64,000 nt of DNA, taken from Marasmius tenuissimus. Taxonomy: Eukaryota > Basidiomycota > Agaricomycetes > Agaricales > Marasmiaceae. Under the pieces are notes generated by a model. It made no database searches and was not told where the DNA came from. It was given only the letters and a program-made list of their open reading frames with translations. The DNA is taken from positions 124,001 through 188,000 of the forward strand of contig JAQOTA010000016.1 of assembly GCA_029532415.1 (NCBI GenBank). The letters run 5' to 3'. A program made the translations under genes and the position numbers. Positions within the stretch are counted from its first letter, which is position 1, and each line of letters opens with the position of its first letter. This document shows positions 43,286 to 55,754 of this stretch, piece by piece.

Positions 43286-44924
43286 TTATCTTCTATCCGC
43301 GTCCGACTTTGCGTCTATATCTATATCCCCATCTTCCTCTCCCGACTTGCTCTCATCCTGATCATCCAACAACCTAACCGTCACACCCCGTTCCAAATCC
43401 GCATCCGCATCCAACCTCCTCATCGCCACCAAATCCTCTTTCCCCTCCTCCCCTTCCTCCCCTTCTTCCCCCTCTGTCTTCTGCTTCGTAAGCGCAACAT
43501 ACACCGCACTCCCAATAATAATCACCGTCCCCACCACCGACATCACCGACGGAGCCGTCCCCGGGAACCACAGCTTCTCAAATATGGAAGCCCAGACGAT
43601 TTGGGTGTAGATGGCCATGGTGGCTCGACCTGCTTGTTCGTGTTGGAGACCTGTGGTGAGGAGGACTTGGGCTAGGAAGCCTAGGACGCCGATTTCGAGG
43701 AGGAGGAGGGCGAAGAGGGGTTGGGTGGGGAGGGTTAGGGGGGTGCGGGTTGCGAGGATTCTGTGTGTGGGGGGTGAGGGGGGTGAGGGAGAGAAGGGAG
43801 GGAAGGGGGAGGGGGGGACGTACCCGATGATGGTTGCGACGACGCTTTGTGAGGAGAATGAGACGAGGGAGTGGAGCGCGTGTGCGCGTTTTCCGATTGC
43901 TCGGAGGCATGTGTCTTGTGTGCGCGGTGTGTTAGTTGGTGATTGGTGTTGGGAGAAAGAGGAACGTACAGGCGATGGTTGAGCCGAAGACTCCGATGAG
44001 GGATACTCTGGAGTTCAGTAAGTGAGTGATGAAGATGAAGGCGAGAGAGACAAACTCACCCAACAGCCAACAACCTTTTTTCCGAACTCGTCTCTTCTAC
44101 GGGAGATACGAGTTCTTCTAGTTCGATCGAGACGGCTTTGTCTACTGTGCCAAAGATAGAAGCGGGACGTGCGATGAGGATGACGCCAAAGAGGCTGAGT
44201 ACTTGATGATGACGACGAATGAATATTCGTGATTTCATGTCGAGATGAATGATGTTACTCACAGCCTGCGATGAGTTGGCTCTTTACGAATTTTTCATTG
44301 AGGAAGATGCAGCCTGCGATTGCTGTTGTGAGGGGGGAGAGGAAGGTGAGGACTGTTGCGTCGGAGAGGGAGATGTAGGCGAGGGCGGTGTAAACGCCGA
44401 AGATGCCGAGGAAGCTGCGTGCGGGGTGAGGTGAGGTTTTAGTGTGGGAAGTGGTTGCGTGCGTGCTCACCCGCCGAGACCTCTGAAGAGCAAGAGAAGA
44501 CGGACGCCCTTGGGACCGAGAAAGGGATCTTGGACGTTGTTATAGTACCTGTAGGAGGATGAGTGATGCTGGTGGCCCGGATAGCGAGGCAACGCTGACA
44601 TAAGTGCGATACTGAATAGCCATGTTATGCCCTAGCGATGGGAGATGTAGAGATGAACCCGGGCTAGAATGTTGGGATAGTATACCTACCATTCGGATTA
44701 GGATGAGCTAAAAGAAGAAACGTTTAGGTGGACGACGACGAGCACACGCTAAAAATGGGACTGACCTCGAGTATTGGGACAGGTGGGTCGATACCGTTCA
44801 GCTTTTTCACAGCAACATTGACCAATTGCAGACATCCTTGCGAGGCAATGACGAGGAGGAGACCATAATTGTCGTTGTAAAAGGATGTGATTGGTTTTGT
44901 GAGTGATTTTATTCGTGAAGACAT
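43286..44924 (-). CDS. EamA/DMT-family membrane transporter
   Basis: Eight exons: complement of 44766-44924, 44690-44707, 44471-44631, 44263-44414, 44060-44201, 43970-44007, 43824-43914 and 43286-43760, 411 aa. Drug/metabolite transporters of this type have ten membrane helices in two EamA repeats. Visible blocks are YGLLLVIASQGCLQLVNVAV, DPFLGPKGVRLLLLFRGLGG, LAYISLSDATVLTFLSPLTT, AIAGCIFLNEKFV, SLFGVILIARPASIF, VSLIGVFGSTIAYTCLRAIG, LFALLLLEIGVLGFLAQVLL and GTVIIIGSAVYVAL, then an acidic tail. All joins keep frame, so it is probably functional at the plasma or an organelle membrane. Substrate unknown. Pieces of its last exon are scattered at 10.1, 11.7-12.1 and 43.1 kb. The short exon 2 (18 bases) is supported by clean splice sites. 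Confidence 0.82.
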
Positions 44925-45410
44925 GATGGTCGTTCGAGGACGAGTGCGGCCCTGTGTTCATTTCGGAAATCATGGACAAGAATAGACGGCCGATGGAGTT
45001 TTTACATAAGCATGTTGACTTGACAGCTTTGATGCGGCTGAACGGCACTTGCGCGGCAAACATCGGCATCTTTTATAGGTTGTTCAAAGGGCTTTTGAGG
45101 GCTTTTCAGTTGTTTTGAAGGGAACTGAGAGGTGATGGGCGTGTGGGCCAAAGGGCGTTGAGGGATAACGAAATCCAAGGTGGGGAGACTCTGTGCCGCC
45201 AAGTGCGTTTATCGGAGGCCTAGAACACGATAGACTGTGCCATGGGAACGGCAGGAAATACTAAAACGTATACATCGCCATCAAAACCGCCCATCAACCT
45301 TTCCTGCTGGCCAGCACAGCTCATTCCCTTTCTTTCTCCCTCTCTCTCCCACTTTCAACTCTCCCCCTAGACGCAGGCCGCCAAATTCCTCTCTTTTTTA
45401 TCCGCCAGCC
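44925..45410. promoter_or_regulatory. Divergent promoter between transporter and NADPH oxidase
   Basis: 486 bases separate two start codons pointing away from each other. It ends in a pyrimidine-rich stretch (45330-45400) just before the oxidase ATG, common in fungal leaders. No specific site was identified. Confidence 0.4.
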
Positions 45411-47451
45411 ATGGACTTTGTCGACACCCGTCGGCCAAACAGCATCATCCAAGCCAACCACCTAAAAGACCATCCCGATCTCCCTGCCCACGCTCGTCAG
45501 GGGGCAGCTCTCCAGCGAAACAAGACCGAGCGTGTCCGTCTCCAGGGTCTCCAGCGCACCCTTTCTGCCACAGAACGTTCCCAGCAGCGCAACCCAATCA
45601 GTGCCCCCGTCGATGAGTCTTCCCTGGTCTACAGATGGCGTCGGTGGATGATCAACGAGGGAGGCAGACAGCTCTTCTTTGGTACCTTCATCTTTCTCCA
45701 CTTCGTCGCCGGCGTCCTCGGCTACCTCCACTACCAGCTCAAGGACAACCTCAGCCAGGCCAGGCAGACTTTCGGCGCAGGTTTCACCATCGCCCGTACC
45801 TCCGCCGTCCTCTGTCACATCGATGTCATCTTCATCCTCCTCCCCATCTGCCGCAACTTTATCAGTATCATGCGTAGAACCCCCCTGGGCACCGTCATTC
45901 CCTTTGACAAGAACATCACCTTCCACAAGGCCACCGGTTGGTCCATCGTCACCTGGTCTCTCGTCCACACTCTCGCCCACATCGTCAACGTCATAAACCT
46001 CTCCATCCAGTCCGCTTCCACCACAGGCGAACGCGTCAAAAACTTTTTCCTCCTGTGTGTCCAAGCAGGTCCAGCCGTCACTGGGTGGATCATGTGGATC
46101 GCACTCGGGCTGATGGCTTGGTACGCGAGGGAGACGAAGAGGAGACAGAACTTTGAGAGGTTTTGGTATACCCACCATTTGTTCATTGTCTTTTTCATCA
46201 ACTGGCAGTTGCATGGTATGTTTTGTATGATCAAGCCTGATAGACCACCGTATTGTTCCCCGAATACGATTGGTGTGTTTTGGAGGTATTGGTTGATTGG
46301 GGGTGTTATTTGGATTTCGGAGAGGGTGTTGAGGGAGGTTAGGAGTAGGCATAGGACCTATATTCACAAGGTTATTCAGCATCCGTCAAAGGTGCGTGTG
46401 TGTCTCCTTTTTTTTTCTGGGGATTTTTCAAGCTTACATTTTGGCAGGTCGTGGAACTCCAGATCAAAAAGGAAAAAACGACCGTTCGTGCTGGACAGTA
46501 CATTTTCATCAATTGTCCCGAGATTTCCTACTTCCAGGTGTGGAGTGTTTCCATTTTTCTGTTTGTGACAGTCACTTACACACACATCTCCAGTGGCATC
46601 CGTTCACTCTCACGTCTGCACCAGAGGAAGACTATATCAGCGTTCACATCCGTGTCGTCGGTGACTTTACAACCGCACTCGCAAAGGCCGTCGGTTGCGA
46701 TTTCGACAGCAAGGATAAAAAGGGTCAGTCGCCTTGCCTCCTCCTCAAAACATCTCTCTAACCCCCCCCCCATAGACGGTGGCAAAGTCCTCGGAACCGA
46801 CACCAACCCCCCACTGAACCGCACCCTCCCCCGAGTCATGGTCGACGGTCCCTTCGGCAGCGCCTCCGAAGACTTCCTCAACTACGAAGTCGTCCTCCTC
46901 GTCGGCGCCGGTATCGGCGTCACCCCCTTCGCCAGCATCCTCAAATCCATCTGGTACCGCATGAACAACTTCAACCACTCCGGCAAACCCACGCGTCTCT
47001 CCAAAGTCTACTTCACCTGGGTCATCCGCGATTTCGGCGCGGCGGAGTGGTTCCACTCGCTGCTGCACGCGATCGAGGAGCAGGACACGCAGAACAAGAT
47101 TGAGATTAATATCTATTTGACGGCGAAGATTAAGGACGATGATATGAATAATATTATTGTGCAGGAGGTTGGGGCGGAGAAGGATTCGATTACGAATTTG
47201 AGGGCGCCGACGCATTATGGGAGGCCGAATTGGGATCGGGTGTTTCAGAGTATTGGGGAGAAGCATGAGGGGAGTGATTGTGGTGTGGTGAGTCCCCCGT
47301 CTGTCTTGTTTCTTTTTTTTGGGGGTGCTGATGGGAGGTGGTGTAGTTCTTTTGTGGACCAAAGGTGTTGTCGACGACGTTGCATACGATGTCGAACAAG
47401 TATTCAAAGCCGAATGGGACGAGGTTTTTCTTTGGAAAGGAGAATTTCTAA
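45411..47451 (+). CDS. NADPH oxidase (Nox family, gp91phox-like)
   Basis: Exons 45411-46391, 46448-46537, 46594-46723, 46776-47287 and 47347-47451, 605 aa. Nox enzymes pass electrons from NADPH through FAD and two hemes to oxygen, making superoxide for fungal development. Membrane part: [58 protein letters not shown] and [19 protein letters not shown], with the paired heme His residues. FAD site [25 protein letters not shown] site [20 protein letters not shown] then [17 protein letters not shown]-terminus [12 protein letters not shown]...RFFFGKENF. The ATG at 45411 is the first in frame. No EF hands, so not NoxC. The ~75-residue N-terminal extension before the first helix would fit NoxB better than NoxA, which is inference. 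Confidence 0.93.
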
Positions 47452-47679
47452 ATTGGTCTGGTCTTTTTTTGGAGTTTGAAGGGGGAGAGTGTGTTGATTA
47501 CGCTTTTTTTCTTACTTACTTTGCGTTGCTTTGCTTCGAGTACATACATACATACGTTGCTTTTGATTTCGAATCTGATAGTTGGCTTGTAGGTTGTTTT
47601 TTTGATTATGTTGTTATTTATGAAAGAAATGGAGATATTGTTGGGAGAAAGACGACGTTCGAAGGAGACTTTTTCTTTC
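47452..47679. other. 3' flank of the NADPH oxidase gene
   Basis: T-rich DNA following the stop codon, with TTTTTT runs. It probably contains the oxidase 3' untranslated region. No gene seen. Confidence 0.4.
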
Positions 47680-48187
47680 CACGGTTGCGACTTGAGCCAC
47701 CTGCGAATCCTTTCTCCGGCGCAGTCACGACGCCGAGCAAATCTAAAGGCTCTGGTGGAGCTACCTACTTACGACTACGAGATGTCTTATCCGTTCGAAC
47801 GGTCTCTTGTGATTTTGCAATAATGAGGGGGTTACATAGTTCACCTTCCTTCATTCGCCACTACGAGGGACGGACATGGATATGGATCCAAGTTCCGTGT
47901 ACGTGCTACGATTCGATGTGGATCTGAGCATACGCGTAACCGGACCTATGGTGAGTTCAGTCAGTCAGTCTCTTTCGTCGACTACCTCATTTTGAACATG
48001 ACTTTGAAAACAGCTCCGAGTCCTTGGTCATCTTTTCAATTTCGGTGAGTATCGTTCAAATCTTCAACGCGTCACGGCCCTAGACTCACTACGGAACCTA
48101 AACCGTCACGGTGTGGCCTTGATGGGTGTTTTGTCCGTACAGATCTACGTGTATTATCTATCCTTTAAGAAGGATCCGGTGTATATG
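47680..48187 (+). pseudogene. Partial tandem copy of the DUF6534 gene 5' end
   Basis: It matches 48229-48759: the upstream block around CTCCGGCGCAGTCAC, the start MDMDPSSV, the TGPM exon, the LGHLFNF exon and the MGVLSVQIYVYYLSFKKDPV exon. It then stops at a poly-A stretch (48190) instead of continuing into later exons. The first intron lacks the segment holding its acceptor. It is a truncated duplicate of the gene to its right. Confidence 0.7.
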
Positions 48188-48435
48188 AGAAAAAAAAACG
48201 TTTTCGAGGCAAAAAGGCTTTTTTTTTTTTCCACGGTTCTTGTTCTGCCACCTGCGAAACCTTTCTCCGGCGCAGTCACAACGCCGAGCAAATTCCTCGG
48301 AGTGTGGAGCTTACGACAACAACGATCCCTACGAGATGTCTTAGCGCCTTGGTTGTTCTTCGTTTCGGTCTCTTTTATGGAGGGGGGTTTCTGTTCCTTT
48401 TTAAATTCCTTCATTTGCGACTACGAGGGACCGAC

Positions 48436-50286
48436 ATGGATATGGGTCCAAGTTCCGTGTACGTGCTACGATTCGTTTTGATACACTCGATGTAGCTAGA
48501 TCTAAGTATACGCGTATAACTGTGGCAGTACCGGACCTATGGTGAGTTCAGTCAGTCTCTCTCGTCGACTACCTCATTTCGAATATGCATACAGCTCCTT
48601 GGACATCTTTTCAATTTCGGTGAGTATCGTTCATTTTCAGCGCGCCGCCGTTCATGGTAGACTCAAGGAACCCGAACCCCCGTAGCCCTGATGGGTGTTC
48701 TGTCGGTACAGATCTACGTGTATTATCTGTCCTTTAAGAAGGATCCGGTGTATATCAAGCTTCTCGGTGCGTGTCCCCGCGTTCATTGTCAATCTCAGTC
48801 TGTTACTACTACTTTATCATGAGGCTTGACGCGTACGATTTTAGTGTATACGGTTCTTCTGGTGGATTTGTTGGAGACTGGGTTTGCTACGCATTATGGG
48901 TGGTGAGTCTACTTTTTTTTTTGCCCTCCTGCTGGACTTGACTTAATTCCTCTTTGTTTTTCTTTCCTTTTTTTTTTTTCTTTCTTGTTCTTGTTCTTCT
49001 TTTGGTAGGTACGTTCTAGCAGGTGGCTGGGGAAACCCTGATGTCTTGCAGACGACACCGTGGACGCTTGCGACGGTACCGGCTTTATCTGGGCTCAGTG
49101 AGTTCTTTTAGGAATTCAGCTGGGGGGGCCCGTTAGTACTGACGTGTGGCAGTCGCATGGCTCGTTCAGTTATTTTATGCGTGGAGGATTATGGTGTTGG
49201 GGAGGGGAAGGAGCAGGAAGAGGATGTTTAGGTGTGTGGCTGGGGTTCTTGGGTTGGTGAGTAGGTTGCGTACGAGTCCTGGGGTCGGTGAATGACGCCC
49301 CCCCCCCCCCCTCACCCCTCAAAAGACAGGTTTGGTAGCGTTCGTGTTCGCGGTGTATGCTGGGGTTTTGGCGAGTCCGGCCTTCGTCTCCTCACCGAGT
49401 ACCGGTGCTGATCTATTTGGATTCGCCTAGTCACGGACCCCAGGAGTTCGAGGGCTACATCGAGCTTCTGAGCTCGACGTTGTCGTTACCGTGAGTTTTC
49501 CAAATGGTGTCGTAGCCTCGCGTGCTGAAACTCTGAACTACTCCGACTACTACTACTATCAGGTATGGCTCGCAGGAAGCGTTGGATGCGATATCTTACT
49601 CACCGCAACGCTCATATATCTGGTAGGGATCGAGCCTCTCCCCCATTCGTGTACATGTACTGACGACCCCCTCCCCCCTTCTCCCCAGCTCTCATCCCAA
49701 ACAAACGTCCACTTCAAATCGACCCAAACGATCATCCACCGTACCATCCGGCTCTCATTGGAAACAGGCGCAGTGGTGGCGATATGTGTCACGACAGAGT
49801 TGGTATTGTATTTGAATTCGAATACCACGACGTGGTATTTTTTATTGTAAGTTGGGGGGTTTCTTCCTTCTTTGTTTTTCTAGAAAACTGACGACTTGAA
49901 GTGGCTTATGCTTGGGAAAACTATACTCGAACGCTCTCCTCGCGACGCTCAACAGTCGTGTCATCTCCAACAACAACCACGGGAACCGAGATCGAGACAA
50001 CTCGTATCAGGGGCCCGGAGGGGTCCAGAGTCTTCTCGTGTTTACCACGGGAACGGGCACGGGCACGGGCACGGGTACACAGGACTCGTCCGGTCCCCTC
50101 AACAACAGCAATGACAACAGTACGCATGCTGGTAACGGAATACGTTGTCAGGTATCGACTCAGTGTCATGTTCAGAGAGATTCGAGCTCTCAAGGATCGA
50201 ATGGGGATGAGGACGGGGGATCTGGGAATGTCGAACTAGGGGAGTGGTCTGTGGCAAAGGGGAAGGCAGAGGCGGAGGATGTTTGA
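48436..50286 (+). CDS. DUF6534-type seven-helix membrane protein A
   Basis: Multi-exon gene with ATG at 48436 (MDMGPSSV, then TGPM after an intron) and the blocks MGVLSVQIYVYYLSFKKDPV, LVDLLETGFATHYGW, LAGGWGNPDVLQTTPWTLAT, GLIAWLVQLFYAWRIMVLGR, VWLAGSVGCDILLTATLIYL, LSLETGAVVAICVTTELVLY and GKLYSNALLATLNSR. This is the membrane-protein architecture widely expanded in Agaricomycetes and labelled DUF6534. The tail contains a (GT)n dipeptide run from a GGGCAC hexamer repeat (50058-50085) and a hydrophilic end at 50286. The exon join near 49425-49440 is unclear and may include a frame error, so integrity is not certain. Function unknown. Confidence 0.7.
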
Positions 50287-50569
50287 AAGTTGGGAGGTCT
50301 GGGTTACTTTATGTACTTTACTCGTCCATTTTTTCCAATGGAGTCTTATGAGAAATTCTGGTTGCAGCGTACGTGACGGGCGGACCGGCCTGCCAGAACG
50401 GAGAATCCGAGCAAACTATGGCAACCCTCAGCGTTCAACGAAAATCGCCTTTTCCCTTACTTATATGTTGTGGCGTCCCAACGGCGACAGAATTGAAGCG
50501 ATGGCGAATAAATACACCTTGGTGTGTCCTATAAATAAGCACTCGATAAGACCCAATCAAATCACAAGT
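50287..50569. other. Convergent intergenic stretch
   Basis: Lies between the stops of DUF6534-A (plus) and P450-1 (minus), so it should hold both terminators. No other feature seen. Confidence 0.4.
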
Positions 50570-52763
50570 TCAAATGTGCACATGCGATAGTTTGAGCGGC
50601 ATCTGCGGTCCCTCCGACTCCCTTCCTCGAATCATAGGCTGAATCGTGTTCCCTCCGACGTGGTAAAAGTCGAATTCGTTACCTTCGACTTGTTCGAGCA
50701 CGAATCGTCGAATGACGCTTGAGACGACGACCTGATTCATGTATGTAAGTCGTATGTGGAAGAACGAACCAAGGGGTGGTTACTTACCTTGAATTCCGCC
50801 AGAGCGAATAGCCGACCCATACAGACTTTCAGTCTAAAGTACGAGATCAGCTCCTCCTCCGAAGATGTAACAAAAAAACGCCCAACGTACCCGTCACCAA
50901 AAGTCAACACATGTCCCTGCGCAGACACCCATTTGACCGTCTCTGGAAGACCCTCCGGTTTCAACCATCGTTCCGGATTGAACGTTTTGGCATCCGGTCC
51001 CCAGATCGTCTCGCTGATGTTAAGGCCGTCTCGAATGGGGACCTCGATCAGCGTTCCGGCCTTGACAGGAATCTCGTACACCTCGCTCAAATCAGATTTA
51101 CGTTTGATAGGGAATTGGAGAGGAATCACGTCGTCTTCTGCTGCCTAGAAAAACCGAGAGTTTACTTTGTTTTTGCCTTACATCAGGAGTTTGGAGGCTT
51201 CCGAGTCGGGACTTACCACACGACTGACAGAGGCGAGAACAGCCCTGGTACGGATTGTTTCGCGAATGACAGCGTCGAGGTAAGGCAGAGTCGTAGGGCT
51301 CATGAGGTCTTCGTAGCCTGCTTGTCTTCCAGTGGTCGATTCGAACGCGGATAACTCTGCACGAAGTTTCTTTTGGATCTCTGGGTGCGTAGATAGTTCG
51401 TAGAAGCAGTCCTGAGTGCAAAATGCTTCTTTTGAGTGTTTTCTCGGGAGAGTGATCTGACAGAACAACGCACGATGATGACGTTGGCTGTTGTCTCTGA
51501 GCCTGCAAACAGAACGCCGATGATCTGGAACAGAGCGTGTCAGTGAGAGTTGCACACTGATTTTTAGGTAGAACTGAAAAACGAACGTGGGCGACGGTAA
51601 TATCCTCCGAAAAGTTCTGGCTGCCTACACGAGATTCAGCTCCATCAGAACTCGTTCGAAAAGCAATCATTGGTGCGAAACTCACCCAGCGCAGTCAAAA
51701 GTTTCGCGTGCATTCCATCGGCCTGGTGCCCAGACCATACTTCCTTCGCGATAGCGCCTAATGAGGTGCGGAGGTGATTACACCATTTCTTCATCGGAGA
51801 AGGTAATTTCATTAGTATAGGGAAACGACCAGCAAGGGTTTTGAGGGTGATGTCGACCATCCCGTCTGGAGGCGAATGAGTGATGTTAGCAATTACGGCG
51901 GGAATGTCGCTGTGCATGGTACTGAGGTCTTGTGCGAACATTGTCATGCTAATTCCGTCGAGCCTGCACGAGCAGTTAGCTCGGATGAGTGGCCAAGTTG
52001 TAGGGATACGTACGTGAGACGGTGAATATCACCAGTAATGTCTACGACATCGTTCGAGCTTGCTTCGAGGCTCTTCTCCCAGGATTGTATGAGCTATAAA
52101 GGGGTGAGGATATGTTATTCAACATCACTCGATCAGAAAAGAGCAAGCTTTACCCGTTCTGCAAGATCAAAAAAGACGTGCGAAACTTCTTGGGTTGACT
52201 GGTTTCTGTATGTGAAGTTGAGTCGTGACTGTATGGAATTGGAAGAAGAAACTTACGTGAAAGGCCCACTCAAACTCTTGCGCATCGTCCGATGCTCATC
52301 TCCCTCTGCAGAAAACAGAGAGTATCCAAACTGTGGAGGTGTATGAGCGCGTCACCCGAGAAAGAGAACGATCCAGTAAACGTACGCAGAGGTTGATCAA
52401 AGTTCTATCGCCGGGGTTCCTCTGGAAGTTCTTTTGGTGCATAACATAGTTGGATCCCTTCGGGTCACCGACAACCATCACGGATTTCTGGAATGAGGTC
52501 GTGTTAGAACAAGCCCAGGTATGCGCAGGGAGGTAATTCACCCCGAACGGTCCTCTCAAAGGATAGGTTGGCCCATACTCCTTCTCCCAGACAGGATAAC
52601 GCGTTCCAACTGGAGCTTGCGCTACATCCAGAGAATGACCGAAGACGAAACTTGGGGGAGGCGGACCGAGATAGTGTAAAGAGGGCTGTGAGTGAGCTTT
52701 GTACAGTGAATAAAGACCGTAACCGCAAGCGAGTGACAAGAGTGTAGTGAGGTAGGAATCCAT
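50570..52763 (-). CDS. Cytochrome P450 monooxygenase 1
   Basis: Twelve exons: complement of 52542-52763, 52386-52487, 52257-52330, 52154-52205, 52014-52093, 51686-51963, 51587-51624, 51474-51524, 51217-51411, 50891-51144, 50788-50833 and 50570-50731, 517 aa; all joins keep frame. N-terminal membrane anchor (YLTTLLSLACGYGLYSLY) and hinge PPPPSFVFGHS, so ER-bound. I-helix AGSETT, ExxR as ETIR, PERF-type NPERW, and heme loop FGDGLKVCMGRLFAL with the ligand Cys split from FGDG by an intron. Oxidises an unknown, probably lipophilic, substrate with a CPR partner. Head-to-head with P450-2 over 476 bases, which suggests shared control. CYP family not assigned. Confidence 0.9.
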
Positions 52764-53239
52764 GATGTAGAAACCCTTGCTGGAGAACAGGCGGAGGTAT
52801 TATGAGGTGTTAGAGAGGCTGTCGGCCCAGCCGAAAATGGGCGCGAACCAGTTCGTTCAATTTGCCGCATAGCCATGATATCGACGAGCTGACTTGGTAC
52901 CTGCTTGAGCGAACTGAATGAGCCGGTGTCCAAGTCACAAGTGAAGGTGGTTGTTGAACTTGGCGGGGTACTCAGATCATGATCATGATGATCAACGGCG
53001 AGCACGCGAATGCGATGCTATTCCAAATAAGGCATTTCTCTAATGCCGCCGCCCGGTCGCCACCCGACAACTCGTTTTTTACATGATATCCTCCTCCTCC
53101 ACGCTGCAATCGTACTGCAAGTCATCATGCATCAGATCTACGTATCTGAGGATATCAAAATCATGTTTTCGGGCTTCAAGACGTAACATACATACAGGTA
53201 ATGTTGGCTTAACGGCGGCCCAGCTGCAAATTCTCAACA
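52764..53239. promoter_or_regulatory. Divergent promoter of the two P450 genes
   Basis: 476 bases between opposite-facing start codons at 52763 and 53240. It holds ATGATCATGATGATCA-like palindromic bases near 52979-52992. No known factor site was recognised. Confidence 0.4.
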
Positions 53240-55349
53240 ATGTCTTTCACTTCTCTCGCCCTCCTCGCTATTGTGGTCTTCTTTGGCCTGACTTACCTCT
53301 CTGAAAAGAGGCGGTCTTGGAACTACCCTCCTGGTCCCAAACCGATCCCATTACTTGGAAATTTGCTTGACTTTCCTGCAACATCGGACTTGGTTTCCCG
53401 GGCCCAACAATGGAAAAAGGTGAGCGGTGAACGGTTTTAAGGCCCTAAAGCGATGCTGAGTCTCTGTAGGAATATGGTCTGTCGTTGTTCTGCTCATAGG
53501 AAGCAGTTTCCTGAGCTTCGAGAATTCCAGGGCCTATTGTTCACCTCTCAGCACTTGGAAGACACATCGTCATACTGAACGACCTCGAGTCGATAACTGA
53601 ACTACTTGAAAAGCGTGGGTACAAGTATGCCAATCGCCCGCGTTTTGTCATGGTGGGAGAGCTGTGAGTGTTTGTTGCCCGAAATCAAAAAAGTCTACTC
53701 ACCCTTTAGTTTACCAGGTGCGGCTTTGACCGCCTGCCTGCTATCGCAAGCGATGGTCTATCTCTGCGTCTTAGAGCCCTCCGAAGGCTGCTCAAGGCTG
53801 AAATCGGCCCCGAGAGGCTGGAAGATTGGGATAGTTACATGGAAACCGAGGTAGTGACATATGTGAACAAGTTAATTGAGGAACCTCAAGAATATGTTCT
53901 TCACGTCCGTTGGTATGTTAATTACCCTTTCTCCGGTCCAGGAGTCGTGGCCTTCATTGATGTTGCAGGTTCGCTGTGAATGTGATCATGCTTGTGTCCT
54001 GTGCGTCTTTCAACCATCTCTAGTCCTCCCGCAATTGGTTATAGACCTACCTGCAGATGGCTATCGGATATCTCTCAAGAATGACTACCATATGGCTGCG
54101 TCCGACCGGATCATGTCAAAGCTTTCCCAAGACGCGCAACCGGGAATGTGGCTTGTAGACTTCATACCAGCGTGTAAGAGATTCTTGTTTGACTCTGTCG
54201 TTGAGGAGAAGGTGACCAATCAAATGTAGTGCGTTACCTTCCGACGTGGTTTCCCGGAACTCATTTCCATCGCTACGCTCGAGAGGCGCGCCAAGAGCTC
54301 GACGAGTGGGTCACTCGACCTTGGGAATTGGTGAAATCGAAGAAGACGGTAAGAGATGCCCGTGCTGCACGGGAAGTTGGATGAAAAAATGCTCATTGAT
54401 CTCGCAGGAAGCGGTTCCTTCCCTCTGTGGGCGCTTAATGGACCAATATCCGGACCTATCACCGCAGGAAGAAGACCTCATTGTCTGGTCAGCGGCCTCG
54501 ATTTACTCTGCAGGGTCGGATACGGTAAGCGATCACTTGGACCTCTTGTGCCCCTTACCAGCGTCCTCTCAACGAGCATTCTCGAACGATCTAGACGATA
54601 TCAGCACTGAAGACCTTTTATCTCGCGATGTCGATGTTCCCTGAGGTTCAGAAGAAGGCACAGGAGGAGCTCGACAGGGTCATCGGTAGTGAACAGCGGC
54701 TGCCTCGCTTTGCAGATCAGAATGATCTGCCATACGTCTCCTCACTAGTACTAGAGATATTCCGCTGGGGTTCCATCTTGCCCCTTGGGGCACCTCGGGA
54801 GGTCACTGAAGACGATGTTTTCCATTCACACGTCGTTCCAAAGGGGGCGATTGTAATGCCGAACATTTGGTACGTCTCCCACCATTCCCTGTCGATGGGC
54901 ATTCGCTGAAGGCATGTTTGCCAGGGGTATCTGCCATGACGAGAACACCTATCCGAATTCCATGGAATTCGATCCGTCGAGGTTCCTGGGACCGAGTCCC
55001 CAATCCGATCCCAGGGAAATAATTTTTGGGTTCGGCCGCAGGTTAGCCTGGTACTCACTTTGCGCCGATCCAACACTTTACTGACTCCGAGGTTTCCAGA
55101 GTGTGTCCAGGCCAGTACCTCGCGGAAAAATCTCTCTACATTGCCGTAACTGCAACCCTGAGCACCTTCACAATCACACCGCTGAAGGAAGATCCGCCCC
55201 AGTACAGCTTCGACGACGGGTTCATCAGGTAGGGGGATTCTTGACATACATATGGTCATCGGTTTGATAGGTTTTTTGGTTGCAGCCATCCCGCGCCCTT
55301 TCGCTGCAATATCCACCGTCGGTCAACCGAGTTGACCGAAAAGGCGTAA
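53240..55349 (+). CDS. Cytochrome P450 monooxygenase 2
   Basis: Twelve exons: 53240-53419, 53470-53476, 53531-53663, 53718-53912, 53969-54000, 54057-54173, 54230-54348, 54408-54524, 54613-54869, 54925-55041, 55100-55228 and 55286-55349, 488 aa. Exon 2 is only 7 bases (GAATATG) and is needed to read WKKEYGPIVHLSALG. Membrane anchor SLALLAIVVFFGLTYL and PPGPKPIPLLGN hinge; AGSDT in the I-helix; ExxR as EIFR; FDPSRF; heme loop FGFGRRVCPGQYLAEKSL. The sequence resembles fungal CYPs of the O-methylsterigmatocystin oxidoreductase-like group. Likely a tailoring oxidase of the nearby terpene cluster (inference from position). Confidence 0.9.
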
Positions 55350-55754
55350 AATATTGTGTGGGGGTGGAGCCCCTATACAGACTACACTCAATCATTGATG
55401 CTCATTTAATCGTTGATGCCACCTCATGATATAATTGTTTCATACTTGAAGTTTTGTTCTTGTACTTCATAATGCTGCGAGGCGTTGAAACGCGTATTGG
55501 TGCCATAATTGAATGAAAAGTCGATCATCGGTAGTTGCTTGAATAGGGATCGAGTACCCTTTGCTTGGTACGAGTACAACGACGGACGAATCGGACGAAG
55601 TTGAAGATTCGAGGATCGAGCGATCAAGCGGTCAGGCAAAAGCGATGGAATTCAGAATGGTACACCGATAATTTATTGCCGTGCGTTTGGTCCATTAGAC
55701 CCGCGCCTTAGACTGTGTTACATATATATAAATTAGAACCACTGATACCCCAGC
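55350..55754. other. Convergent intergenic stretch
   Basis: Lies between the stops of P450-2 (plus) and DUF6534-B (minus). Only short frames; no repeat or RNA gene seen. Confidence 0.4.

Noticed and set aside
43578..43910. 110-codon Pro/Arg-rich minus-strand frame
   Set aside because: It is the transporter last exon and intron read in the wrong frame.
45462..46382. 306-codon minus-strand open frame
   Set aside because: It lies antisense to NADPH oxidase exon 1, shows no domain, and its acidic low-complexity content mirrors the codon use of the real gene.
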